DNA of 39,488 nt, from positions 1 to 39,488 of the forward strand of contig JAFTRQ010000032.1 of NCBI GenBank assembly GCA_017462125.1. Direction: 5' to 3'. The position numbers were made by a program, and so were the translations under genes. The DNA comes from Clostridia bacterium. GTDB taxonomy: Bacteria; Bacillota_A; Clostridia; Oscillospirales; CAG-272. The notes under the pieces were generated by a model. That model was given only the letters and a program-made list of their open reading frames with translations. It was not told where the DNA came from and ran no database searches. Below, one piece after another: positions 25,257 to 32,430 of the stretch (position 1 is the stretch's first letter; every line of letters begins with the position of its first letter).

Positions 25257-25490
25257 TCATTCGTTAGGTGCCAATTCCCATAAATGACCGCACCCTGTTA
25301 TGATCTTGTAGGACTTTTCGCAGCTTTCGCATTTTATTTCTGCCCACTGGTCGTTAAAACCGGGCACGCGCTCGTATACGATCCTTCCTTTGCCGCAGGG
25401 GCAAGCATATTCGAAGTGCAGAGTAGGCCAATTGGCTCCATTGGGGTAACGTTCCTCCTTCAAGAGGAGATCTGCGGTTTGATCGTTCAT
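25257..25490 (-). CDS. Small cysteine-rich (zinc-ribbon-like) protein
   Basis: A 77-aa protein with cysteines C30-x-C32 and C54-x2-C57 plus C67 and H69, a spacing that could bind one zinc (ACPCGKG and IKCESC). No known family is recognised. ATG 25490 is preceded by GGAGG 6 nt upstream; a longer frame to 25523 would overlap the AraC gene. It begins 16 nt after the stop of AraC regulator 2, so it is in the same transcript. It may be an accessory of that regulator or simply a hitchhiking gene. Confidence 0.75.
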   Translation of the reverse strand: MNDQTADLLLKEERYPNGANWPTLHFEYACPCGKGRIVYERVPGFNDQWAEIKCESCEKSYKIITGCGHLWELAPNE

Positions 25491-25506
25491 AATTATCCTC
25501 CGATAT

Positions 25507-26319
25507 TTAAATTTTTCCTGCAATTTTTCTGTATTCCTTTGGCGTCAACCCCGTATAGTCCTTAAACGTTTCGCGGAAGTAGGTGGGTGAATTGAAGCCA
25601 TGCTTGGCGGAGATGCTTTCGATGGGCAGAGTGGAGGAGCGCAGGTCGTGGGCGGCGCGCTCAACTCTCAGCTGATTGCGGTACTTTATCGGTGTGATCT
25701 CAAGCTTCTCGGTAAAGATATGGTGCAATCTTGATTCGCTGACAAAGCAGACGGCGGCAAGATCGGCCACCGAAAAATTTTCTGTGTAATTCTTTTCGAT
25801 ATACTCGATCGCCTTTACCAGCACGGGGTTGTATTTTTCGGGATCGGCAACAGCAAGCAGGGGAAGTGCCTTTGCGTAAAAAGCGTAATAGAGGCCTAAG
25901 GCTTCGATCTTTTTCACCCTTTCCTCGGTTTGCATTAAAGTAAAGATCTGCTTGATCGCGTCGAGCGTTTCGAGTGTGGACAGCTCGGATATTTTCTGCA
26001 GGGCAAAGCCACCCGAGGACAGAGAGCTGTCGTAGCTGTTGGATACCACGTTAAGATTGTAATATTCCACGTGAGGATCACCCTCCCAAATGGCAGTATA
26101 ATGCACTCCCTCGGGGATATAAAAAAGATCTCCGCAGGTAAGCGCCAGCTTTTTTGCTCCCGCGTTTATTGTCAGACGCCCTTGGACGATGTAAATGAAG
26201 CTGGAATTGGAGCTTCCCGCACTTGCGTCAAAATAGTGATTGGTCTCAAATATCGACCGCCGCACCTCAAGCTCTGTCATACAGAGCTTTTTCTTGTGTA
26301 TTTCTATGTGGTTTTGCAT
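25507..26319 (-). CDS. AraC-family transcription regulator 2
   Basis: A 270-aa regulator with an N-terminal cupin (SFIYIVQGRLTINAGAKKLA, GDLFYIPEGVHYTAIWEGDP) and a C-terminal AraC double HTH from about 170: FSVADLAAVCFVSESRLHHI, then ITPIKYRNQLRVERAAHDL, then IESISAKHGFNSPTYFRETF and GLTPKEYRKI. ATG 26319 is chosen because AAGGTG lies 6 nt upstream; the frame's earlier GTG codon is part of that site. It is divergent from the Gfo/Idh/MocA gene at 26435 through overlapping promoters, its likely target. Confidence 0.93.
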   Translation of the reverse strand: MQNHIEIHKKKLCMTELEVRRSIFETNHYFDASAGSSNSSFIYIVQGRLTINAGAKKLALTCGDLFYIPEGVHYTAIWEGDPHVEYYNLNVVSNSYDSSLSSGGFALQKISELSTLETLDAIKQIFTLMQTEERVKKIEALGLYYAFYAKALPLLAVADPEKYNPVLVKAIEYIEKNYTENFSVADLAAVCFVSESRLHHIFTEKLEITPIKYRNQLRVERAAHDLRSSTLPIESISAKHGFNSPTYFRETFKDYTGLTPKEYRKIAGKI

Positions 26320-26359
26320 TTTAATCACCTTAAACAGCAGTATTGTTTCCTTTTAGGAC

Positions 26360-26388
26360 AGTATACCATATTTACATTTTGTTGTCAA
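26360..26388 (-). promoter_or_regulatory. Promoter of AraC regulator 2 (overlaps opposite promoter)
   Basis: Minus strand TTGACA (26383-26388), 17-nt spacer, TATACT (26360-26365). Its -35 lies inside the spacer of the plus-strand promoter at 26371-26399. Confidence 0.85.
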
Positions 26389-26399
26389 TCATTTATAAT
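26371..26399 (+). promoter_or_regulatory. Promoter of Gfo/Idh/MocA gene 3 (overlaps opposite promoter)
   Basis: TTTACA (26371-26376), 17-nt spacer, TATAAT (26394-26399). Eighteen base pairs are shared with the minus-strand AraC promoter, so the two RNA polymerases should exclude each other. Confidence 0.82.
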
Positions 26400-26434
26400 A
26401 AAAATGTAGAAATTCTATTTAAAGGGAGATTGTT

Positions 26435-27442
26435 ATGAGAAAAATCAGAATCGCGCAGATCGGCGTGAACAGATACTCGCACGCTTTGTCTGTTTTCAAT
26501 AGCTTGAAGACCCAGCCCGAGCTTTTTGACATCGCGGGCTACTGCCTTGTTGAAGGCGAAAGAGAGAGATTCCCCAATCAGCTTTTTGTGTTTGAAGGCT
26601 ACCCCGAGCTGACCCTGGAGGAGATATTGAACGACCCCACCATTGAGGCGGTGACCGTTGAGACCGAGGAGATCCACCTGACAAAGTACGCCATTATGGC
26701 GGCAGAGCACGGCAAGATGATCCATATGGAGAAGCCGGGCGGCACGTCTTTAGAGGAATTTGAGAAGCTGATATTCCTTGTAAAGGAAAAGAATCTCGTT
26801 TTCCATACGGGCTATATGTACCGCTATAATCCTACAATCAGAGAGGTTCTTGAGAACGCGAAGGCGGGCGTATACGGTGATATTATCAGCGTTGAGGCGC
26901 AGATGTGCGGATTTAATGACCCAACAATGCGCCAATGGCTTGAAGTGTTTCCGGGCGGAATGATGTTCTATCTCGGTTGCCATCTTGTTGACCTTATTCT
27001 CACACTTAAAGGTCTGCCCGAAAAGGTATATCCCTTCAACCGCAGTACCGGTAAGGATGGCGTAACCGCCTGCGATTACGGTCTTGCGCTTTTCGAGTAT
27101 CCTGAGGGAATGTCTATCGCCAAGACCTGCAACCTTGAGCACGGAGGCTTTGAGCGTCGCAGACTTGTGGTTTGCGGAACAAAGGGTGCGGTTGAGCTTT
27201 GCCCCCTTGAGTGGCTTACTAAGCAGAAGGCAAATCAGTTTACCGAGAAGGTTGATTACACCTCGGGAACGAATTGGCACTCTCGCGGTGAAAAATCCGT
27301 CGGCGAGGTTCACGACCGCTACGACGGTATGATGCAGGGCTTTGCGGCGATCTGCCGAGGCGAGAAGGTCAACGAATATACCCCCGATTACGAGCTTACC
27401 CTCTTTAAATACGTCCTTATGGCGTGCGGAGAGAATATTTAA
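26435..27442 (+). CDS. Gfo/Idh/MocA-family oxidoreductase 3 (canonical EKP)
   Basis: A 335-aa NAD(P)-dependent sugar or cyclitol dehydrogenase. Unlike the tandem pair at 22575-25117 it keeps the canonical Glu-Lys-Pro motif (E99-K100-P101 in HMEKPGG). It also has GGMMFYLGCHLVDLIL with His183 and Asp186 in the usual catalytic positions, so it can act as a true dehydrogenase. The N-terminal nucleotide loop is IRIAQIGVNRYSHA, less glycine-rich than typical. GGGAGA is the ribosome binding site. Control is probably by the divergent AraC regulator 2. Substrate unknown. Confidence 0.88.
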   Translation: MRKIRIAQIGVNRYSHALSVFNSLKTQPELFDIAGYCLVEGERERFPNQLFVFEGYPELTLEEILNDPTIEAVTVETEEIHLTKYAIMAAEHGKMIHMEKPGGTSLEEFEKLIFLVKEKNLVFHTGYMYRYNPTIREVLENAKAGVYGDIISVEAQMCGFNDPTMRQWLEVFPGGMMFYLGCHLVDLILTLKGLPEKVYPFNRSTGKDGVTACDYGLALFEYPEGMSIAKTCNLEHGGFERRRLVVCGTKGAVELCPLEWLTKQKANQFTEKVDYTSGTNWHSRGEKSVGEVHDRYDGMMQGFAAICRGEKVNEYTPDYELTLFKYVLMACGENI

Positions 27443-27483
27443 GAACCCATTTTACATACACAATATTTATCGTAAAAACCATT

Positions 27484-27549
27484 TTTGAAAGTTTTTGAAG
27501 TCAAGAAACTTTTTTAAAAAGTTTCTTGCGGGTGCAGGGCAGAGCCCTG
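27484..27549 (+). repeat. Dispersed palindromic repeat, TTTGAAAGTTTT family (copy D)
   Basis: TTTGAAAGTTTTTG (27484-27497) is followed by a 13-bp stem CAAGAAACTTTTT / AAAAAGTTTCTTG (27502-27514 with 27516-27528) and a second small stem CAGGGC / GCCCTG (27535-27540 with 27544-27549). It occupies almost the whole gap before the quinone oxidoreductase gene and begins with the same box as the repeats at 14976, 15404 and 28700. Confidence 0.65.
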
Positions 27550-27563
27550 TAGAAAGGATTATT

Positions 27564-28544
27564 ATGAAAGCAATACTTGTAGGAAAGAACAGAGAGCTTA
27601 CCTGGAGTGACGTGCCGGATCCTATTGTTGGAGCCGAGGACGTGCTTGTAAAAATCGAATATGCGGCGCTGAACCGTGCCGACCTTATGCAGAGAGCGGG
27701 CGACTATCCGCCTCCTCCCGGATGCCCCGATTGGATGGGACTTGAAATTTCGGGTGAGATCGTAGAGCTTGGCGAGAAGGTTGCCGAATTGTCAAATTGG
27801 AAGAAAGGCGACAAGGTCTGCGCACTGCTTGGCGGTGGCGGTTACGCAGAGTACGTTAACGTAAAGTATGATATGCTGATGCCCGTGCCCGAAAACAGCA
27901 CGATGGCAGAGGCGGCGGCTATGCCCGAGGCTTTTGCCACCGCATACCTTAACCTCTTCCACGAGGGAAAGGCGAAGGCGGGCGACACCCTGCTGATGCA
28001 GGCGGGTGCCAGCGGACTTGCCAGCGTTGTCATTCCTATGGCAAAAGCGTTCGGTCTCCGTGTGATTACCACAGTTCTGGGTGCGCAGAAGGCTAAAGAG
28101 ATCGCGCACCTCGGTGCTGACGTTGTTGTTGATACTACCACCGAAAACCTTGAAGACGTGCTGAAGCGCGAGCTTGAGGCAGGTCACCCCGTTGACGTTG
28201 CCATCGACTGCTTGGGCGGCGCGAATATGGGCAAGTGCCTCCATTATCTGAAGCACGGCGCAAGATGGATTATGATCGCGGCTCTTGCGGGTCAGTTTAC
28301 CGAGATCGACCTCAAGAACATCTACGTTCGCAACGTTCGTATCATCGGCAGCACCCTCCGTTCGAGAACTCCCGAGTTCAAGGCACAGCTTCTCGCAGAA
28401 CTTGTTGAAAACGTATGGCCCAAGGTTGCGACGGGTGAGGTCAAGCCCACAATGTATAAGGAGCTTCCTATCCAGCAGGCTGAAGAGGCGCACGCGATCC
28501 TTGAAAGCGGAGTTCACGTAGGCAAGGTTGTATTGAAGGTTTGA
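27564..28544 (+). CDS. NAD(P)H quinone oxidoreductase, PIG3-type MDR family
   Basis: A 326-aa zinc-independent medium-chain dehydrogenase/reductase. Family blocks: LNRADLMQRAGDYPPPPG (about 35-52), GLEISGEIVELGEKV, DKVCALLGGGGYAEYV (about 92-107), the nucleotide-binding loop MQAGASGLASVVI (about 148-160) and IIGSTLRSR (about 272). PIG3-like enzymes reduce quinones or alkenals with NADPH and would help detoxify reactive carbonyls or reduce an enone sugar intermediate. ATG 27564 has AAAGGA upstream; the longer frame from 27495 reads through the palindromic repeat and is rejected. No own promoter seen; read-through from 26435 is likely. Confidence 0.9.
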   Translation: MKAILVGKNRELTWSDVPDPIVGAEDVLVKIEYAALNRADLMQRAGDYPPPPGCPDWMGLEISGEIVELGEKVAELSNWKKGDKVCALLGGGGYAEYVNVKYDMLMPVPENSTMAEAAAMPEAFATAYLNLFHEGKAKAGDTLLMQAGASGLASVVIPMAKAFGLRVITTVLGAQKAKEIAHLGADVVVDTTTENLEDVLKRELEAGHPVDVAIDCLGGANMGKCLHYLKHGARWIMIAALAGQFTEIDLKNIYVRNVRIIGSTLRSRTPEFKAQLLAELVENVWPKVATGEVKPTMYKELPIQQAEEAHAILESGVHVGKVVLKV

Positions 28545-28551
28545 TTTTTAC

Positions 28552-28592
28552 GTTCTTTTTTCTCTTCTTTGGAGAAGAAGAGAAAAAAGAAC
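28552..28592. terminator. Long perfect hairpin, possible terminator or processing site
   Basis: GTTCTTTTTTCTCTTCTT pairs perfectly over 18 bp with its reverse complement at 28575-28592, with a 5-nt loop. No T-run follows on the plus strand, so termination is uncertain. It sits 8 nt after the quinone oxidoreductase stop codon. Confidence 0.6.
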
Positions 28593-28698
28593 CAAAAAGA
28601 GAAAAAACTTCTCTGAAAAATGGCTTTGTTTGAGGATAAAGATTCTTTTGCTAAAATGCCGTTCAGAAAGATATAATTTAGACAAACCAAATATTTTT

Positions 28699-28748
28699 AT
28701 TGAAAGTTTTTGCCGAGCTTTTTTTCAAAAAGCTCGTCGCCGGAGGCA
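28699..28748 (+). repeat. Dispersed palindromic repeat forming the leader of an epimerase gene (copy C)
   Basis: TTGAAAGTTTTTGC (28700-28713) is followed by stem CGAGCTTTTT / AAAAAGCTCG (28714-28723 with 28727-28736) and TCGCCGGAGGC. The same box plus stem layout occurs at both ends of the 14976-15418 block. The GGAGG used to start the epimerase gene lies at the tail of the repeat. Confidence 0.7.
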
Positions 28749-28755
28749 AAGAAAT

Positions 28756-29775
28756 ATGAAAAAAGTATTAGTGTTAGGTGCAACGGGTGCTATGGGACAG
28801 TATCTCACGCCCCGACTTGCCGAGATGGGATATTCGGTTGACGGCGTGTCGCTTGACGCGGCGATATCGAGCTATCCTAATCTCAAATATATTCAGGCAA
28901 ACACGAAAGCCGAGGGCGTCCTCGACTCTCTGCTTGCAAACAATTACGATTGTATCGTGGATTTTATGATCTATGACCGTGATACCTTTGCCGACGTAGC
29001 GCCCAAGCTTTTGGACGCAACCGATCACTATATCTATTTGTCTTCCTATCGCGTTTATGCAAACGAGGAGGTTCCGATCAAGGAGACCTCACCTCTGCTG
29101 AATGACGTTCTTTCCGAGGATGAAAAGAAGCTTGGGCATAATGACTACTGTCTTTATAAGGCAAGGGGAGAGCGGATACTGCACGCAAGAGAAAAGAAAA
29201 ATTGGACGATCATCCGCCCTGCGATCACTTATTCTCTCGGCCGCTATCAGCTTACGACGCTTGAAGCCGGCGTAGTGATCAATCGGGTGAGAGAGGGCAA
29301 GACAGTATTGCTCCCCGACGCGGCTATGCCAATTCAGGCTACGATGTCCTGGGCGGGAGACGTGGCAAGAATGATCGCAAGTCTTGTTTGCAATGAAAGG
29401 GCAATGGGCGAGACCTATACCGTTTCAACCTCGGAGCATCATACCTGGCAGGAGATTGCCGAGTATTATAAGGACCTTGTCGGTCTTGATTACAGGATCA
29501 TTCCTGCTGAAAGCTTTATCGATCTGTGGGCGGGACCCAAAGGCCCCAATAATCCCAACAGGATCCATGCCGAGTGGCAGCTCTATTTTGACCGTTGCTT
29601 CACCAGAATTATCGACAACTCCAAGATCCTTGAGATTGCGGGAATGAAGCAAAGTGAGCTGATGCCTCTGTACGAAGGCTTGAAGCGTGAGCTTACAGCG
29701 CTTCCTGCTGATACCGTGATACCGTCTAACCACGTGAATAAGGCGATGGACGCGTATCTTGAAATGATAAAATAA
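28756..29775 (+). CDS. NAD-dependent epimerase/dehydratase (extended SDR), copy 1
   Basis: A 339-aa cytosolic protein with an N-terminal Rossmann loop KKVLVLGATGAMGQYL (the GxxGxxG pattern of extended SDRs). It has a DFMIYD segment, YLSSYRVYAN, and a Y-x3-K pair in NDYCLYKARGE. IIRPAITYSLGRY follows, as in sugar-nucleotide epimerases. Such proteins change sugar stereochemistry or dehydrate sugars using bound NAD. ATG 28756 is preceded by GGAGG supplied by the upstream repeat; a longer frame to 28630 crosses that repeat and is rejected. It is followed 24 nt later by a related gene. Confidence 0.88.
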   Translation: MKKVLVLGATGAMGQYLTPRLAEMGYSVDGVSLDAAISSYPNLKYIQANTKAEGVLDSLLANNYDCIVDFMIYDRDTFADVAPKLLDATDHYIYLSSYRVYANEEVPIKETSPLLNDVLSEDEKKLGHNDYCLYKARGERILHAREKKNWTIIRPAITYSLGRYQLTTLEAGVVINRVREGKTVLLPDAAMPIQATMSWAGDVARMIASLVCNERAMGETYTVSTSEHHTWQEIAEYYKDLVGLDYRIIPAESFIDLWAGPKGPNNPNRIHAEWQLYFDRCFTRIIDNSKILEIAGMKQSELMPLYEGLKRELTALPADTVIPSNHVNKAMDAYLEMIK

Positions 29776-29799
29776 AAGTCACGTAATGGAGGAAAAGCT

Positions 29800-30753
29800 A
29801 TGACCTCATACGAAAACAAAAGAGTATTACTGATCGGTGGCGGCGGAACGCTGGGAACCTACACTGCAAAAGAGCTTTTGCGCCTTGGCGCATACGTTGA
29901 CGTGGTCTGTCCCGAGACCAAGGTGTCGGATCACGAAAAGCTTTGCTTTTATCAGGGAATGGGAACCGAAGCGTTTCTTTCAACGTTGTTTGAAAAGCAG
30001 CGTTACGACGGCATCGTGAATTTCATTCATTACCCCCATGAGGAGGAGTATCGGCAGATCCACGGATTTTTGATGGAGCATACCGATCATTTGATATTTT
30101 TGTCGTCCTACCGTGTCTATGCCGACGAGCAGCATCCGATCACCGAGACGGCTCCCAGACTTTACGACGTCATCGACGATCCCCATCTTTTGAAGTACGA
30201 GACCTACGCGATCCCGAAATCCAAGTGTGAGGACTTTTTGAGAAACGAATGCGCGGGTCAGAATTGGACCGTCGTGCGTCCCGTTATCTCCTTCTCCCAC
30301 CGCCGCCTTGATCTCCTGCTTTATTCGGGCAGAGAGATTCTGGATTACGCCGCCGCGGGCAAGGAAATGCCAATGCCGGAGACTGTCAGAAGCTATTCCG
30401 CAGGCATCGATTGGGCAGGAAACTCGGGCAAGCTCATTGCCAATCTGCTCTTCAAAAAGGATGCGATGGGCGAGATCTTCACCGTCTATTCGGGTCACGG
30501 TATGACCTGGGGCGAGGTGGCAGACACCTATACGGAGCTGACGGGTGTCAAGATCCGTTGGTGCCCTCAGCAGGAGTTCCTTGATTATATCTATAAGATC
30601 AAGCAGGACCCTTGGTATTGGAAATATGACCGCATTTATAACCGCGATATCGATTGCTCGAAGATATTAAGAGTGACGGGGCTTACCGCTTCTGATTTTG
30701 CATCGGTCAAGGAAGGCATTTTAGCCGAGCTTGCAATCTTAAACAAAAAATAA
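29800..30753 (+). CDS. NAD-dependent epimerase/dehydratase (extended SDR), copy 2
   Basis: A 317-aa paralogue of the preceding gene, much more divergent than the other gene pairs in the window. It keeps RVLLIGGGGTLGTYTAKELL, the IVNFIHYPH segment, FLSSYRVYADE and a Y-x3-K in TYAIPKSKCED, then VVRPVISFSHRRLD. Shared odd features of both copies are a DRCF/DRIYNRD segment near residue 280 and I(D/D)CSKIL/NSKIL, which suggest a common reaction. GGAGG precedes the ATG by 7 nt. The lipoprotein gene starts 15 nt downstream, so the three form one operon. Confidence 0.87.
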   Translation: MTSYENKRVLLIGGGGTLGTYTAKELLRLGAYVDVVCPETKVSDHEKLCFYQGMGTEAFLSTLFEKQRYDGIVNFIHYPHEEEYRQIHGFLMEHTDHLIFLSSYRVYADEQHPITETAPRLYDVIDDPHLLKYETYAIPKSKCEDFLRNECAGQNWTVVRPVISFSHRRLDLLLYSGREILDYAAAGKEMPMPETVRSYSAGIDWAGNSGKLIANLLFKKDAMGEIFTVYSGHGMTWGEVADTYTELTGVKIRWCPQQEFLDYIYKIKQDPWYWKYDRIYNRDIDCSKILRVTGLTASDFASVKEGILAELAILNKK

Positions 30754-30768
30754 ATTTGTGAGGATTTT

Positions 30769-32268
30769 ATGAAAAGATTTATTTCTGTATTGATCGTATT
30801 TTCTATGTTGCTGTCGGCTTTGGCGCTTGCAGCTTGTGAAGATAAGGAAGGGGCAGAGCGGGAATCGGATACTGAAGGGAAGGTAATATCTGCCGCAACC
30901 GATATAACTCCCTCGGAAACCGAGACGGAAGAGGCAGGCGACGTTCCGGATATCGACGTTAAAAATTACGGAGACACGGTGTACTTGACTGTACAGAGTG
31001 ACAACCGTATGGACACTATTTGGGCAGAGGAAAGCTCAGCGGACGCTATGTCACAGGCGTTGTATGACAGACAGATGAAGGTCAAGGATCATATCGGTGT
31101 CGACATATATGCAAAGGATGCGGGGCGTCCCGCGGAATACGCCGCGCCCTTTATGACCGCAGTGAAGTCAAAGGATGGCTCGGTGGACGTGCTGCTTGCC
31201 TGCTCCTACGTTGGAATCACTTCTATCATACAGGGCGGATATATTCAGGATCTGAACAATATTCCCGAGCTTGATCTGGAAGCGGATTATTGGAATGTTG
31301 ATTATATGGACAGTATTGCGATCGAGGGCAAAAGATATCTGGGCTACAGCGATATGAATATGGCCAAAACTCACGTGATCACCTTTAATAAGGATATCAT
31401 GGAGCAGTATAGCGATGCGTTGGACGAATCGGTTTATGACAGCGTTCGCAATTATCATTGGACCATTGATGAAATGATCTCGCTTGCAAATCTTGTTTAC
31501 GTTGACAGTACGTCGGACGGAAAAACCGTGGATGATACCTTTGGCCTCGTAGGCAAGCAGTGGATCCCGTTTATCATATTCGGATCCTCCTGCAATATCA
31601 AGTACGTGGATATGAATGAGCAGGGCGAGTATGCTGTGTCGGTCTATAACGATGTGAACAAGAGCAAGATGGCTACGCTTATTGATAAGCTGTCAACCCT
31701 TGCGGCCTCGGATTCCGCATGGCTTTGGGATAACAGCAATACGACTCCCGAGACCTATCTCTACGACGGCAGAGCTCTGATGGAGCTCCGTCACACGCAT
31801 AATGTGATCGAATACCTCAATCATGACGTGAACTTTGGTATGCTTCCTTACCCGATGTTTGATGAGGCGCAGAAGGACGTGGGTTATCTCTCCCTGAACT
31901 GGGACGGATATATCTGTATGCCCTCTTATATCAGAAATCAGACTATGGCTGCCGAGACTGTGGAGTTGCTTTCACACTATAGCGACAACGTAAGGCTGAC
32001 CTACTATGAAAAGCTGCTTGGCAAGCAGGTTGCGGATGCACCCGATGACAAGCAGATGTTGGATATTATCTGGGACAGTATTGTCAGTGATTTCGGTCTG
32101 ACTTATATGAGCATTGACGTCAGCTTGAATAATATATTCTATATGATCCCAATGCTGACGCTTCCTCATTCTACGTATGAGCTGGCATCCTTCGTTCAGA
32201 CTAACGAAAGAACAGCGAATAAGAAGATTTCAAAGTTCATCAAGGAAGTGCAGAGCGCTGCCAATTAA
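30769..32268 (+). CDS. Extracellular solute-binding lipoprotein 1
   Basis: A 499-aa secreted lipoprotein. The signal peptide (1-22) ends in a lipobox LAAC with Cys23 as the lipidated residue, followed by a Glu/Thr/Ser-rich tether (about 24-62). The mature part is of the ABC sugar-binding type 1 fold: DVLLACSYVGITSIIQGGYI, NIPELDLEADYWN, HVITFNKDIMEQY, HWTIDEMISLANLVY and a C-terminal MPSYIRNQTMAAETVELL. It should deliver a carbohydrate to an ABC importer, but no permease or ATPase gene is in the window. GAGGATTTT is the ribosome binding site, and the gene is co-oriented with the epimerases. A paralogue lies convergently downstream. Confidence 0.87.
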   Translation: MKRFISVLIVFSMLLSALALAACEDKEGAERESDTEGKVISAATDITPSETETEEAGDVPDIDVKNYGDTVYLTVQSDNRMDTIWAEESSADAMSQALYDRQMKVKDHIGVDIYAKDAGRPAEYAAPFMTAVKSKDGSVDVLLACSYVGITSIIQGGYIQDLNNIPELDLEADYWNVDYMDSIAIEGKRYLGYSDMNMAKTHVITFNKDIMEQYSDALDESVYDSVRNYHWTIDEMISLANLVYVDSTSDGKTVDDTFGLVGKQWIPFIIFGSSCNIKYVDMNEQGEYAVSVYNDVNKSKMATLIDKLSTLAASDSAWLWDNSNTTPETYLYDGRALMELRHTHNVIEYLNHDVNFGMLPYPMFDEAQKDVGYLSLNWDGYICMPSYIRNQTMAAETVELLSHYSDNVRLTYYEKLLGKQVADAPDDKQMLDIIWDSIVSDFGLTYMSIDVSLNNIFYMIPMLTLPHSTYELASFVQTNERTANKKISKFIKEVQSAAN

Positions 32269-32284
32269 GAATTTTGTTATCAAT

Positions 32285-32322
32285 AAACGTCCCCATCACG
32301 TCAAAACGTGATGGGGACGTTT
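32285..32322. terminator. Strong terminator between convergent lipoprotein genes
   Basis: A 17-bp perfect stem AAACGTCCCCATCACGT / ACGTGATGGGGACGTTT with a 4-nt loop and T-rich tail on the plus strand. The minus strand also has a short T-run. Confidence 0.92.
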
Positions 32323-32430
32323 TATTTTTGTCAAAAAGATTTACAGATGCTTAAACGGATTTTGATCTGAGAAGAAGCAATATTGGGTAATGCCCGTTTT
32401 CATCCGGTTGAACCAATCTGATATTTATGA

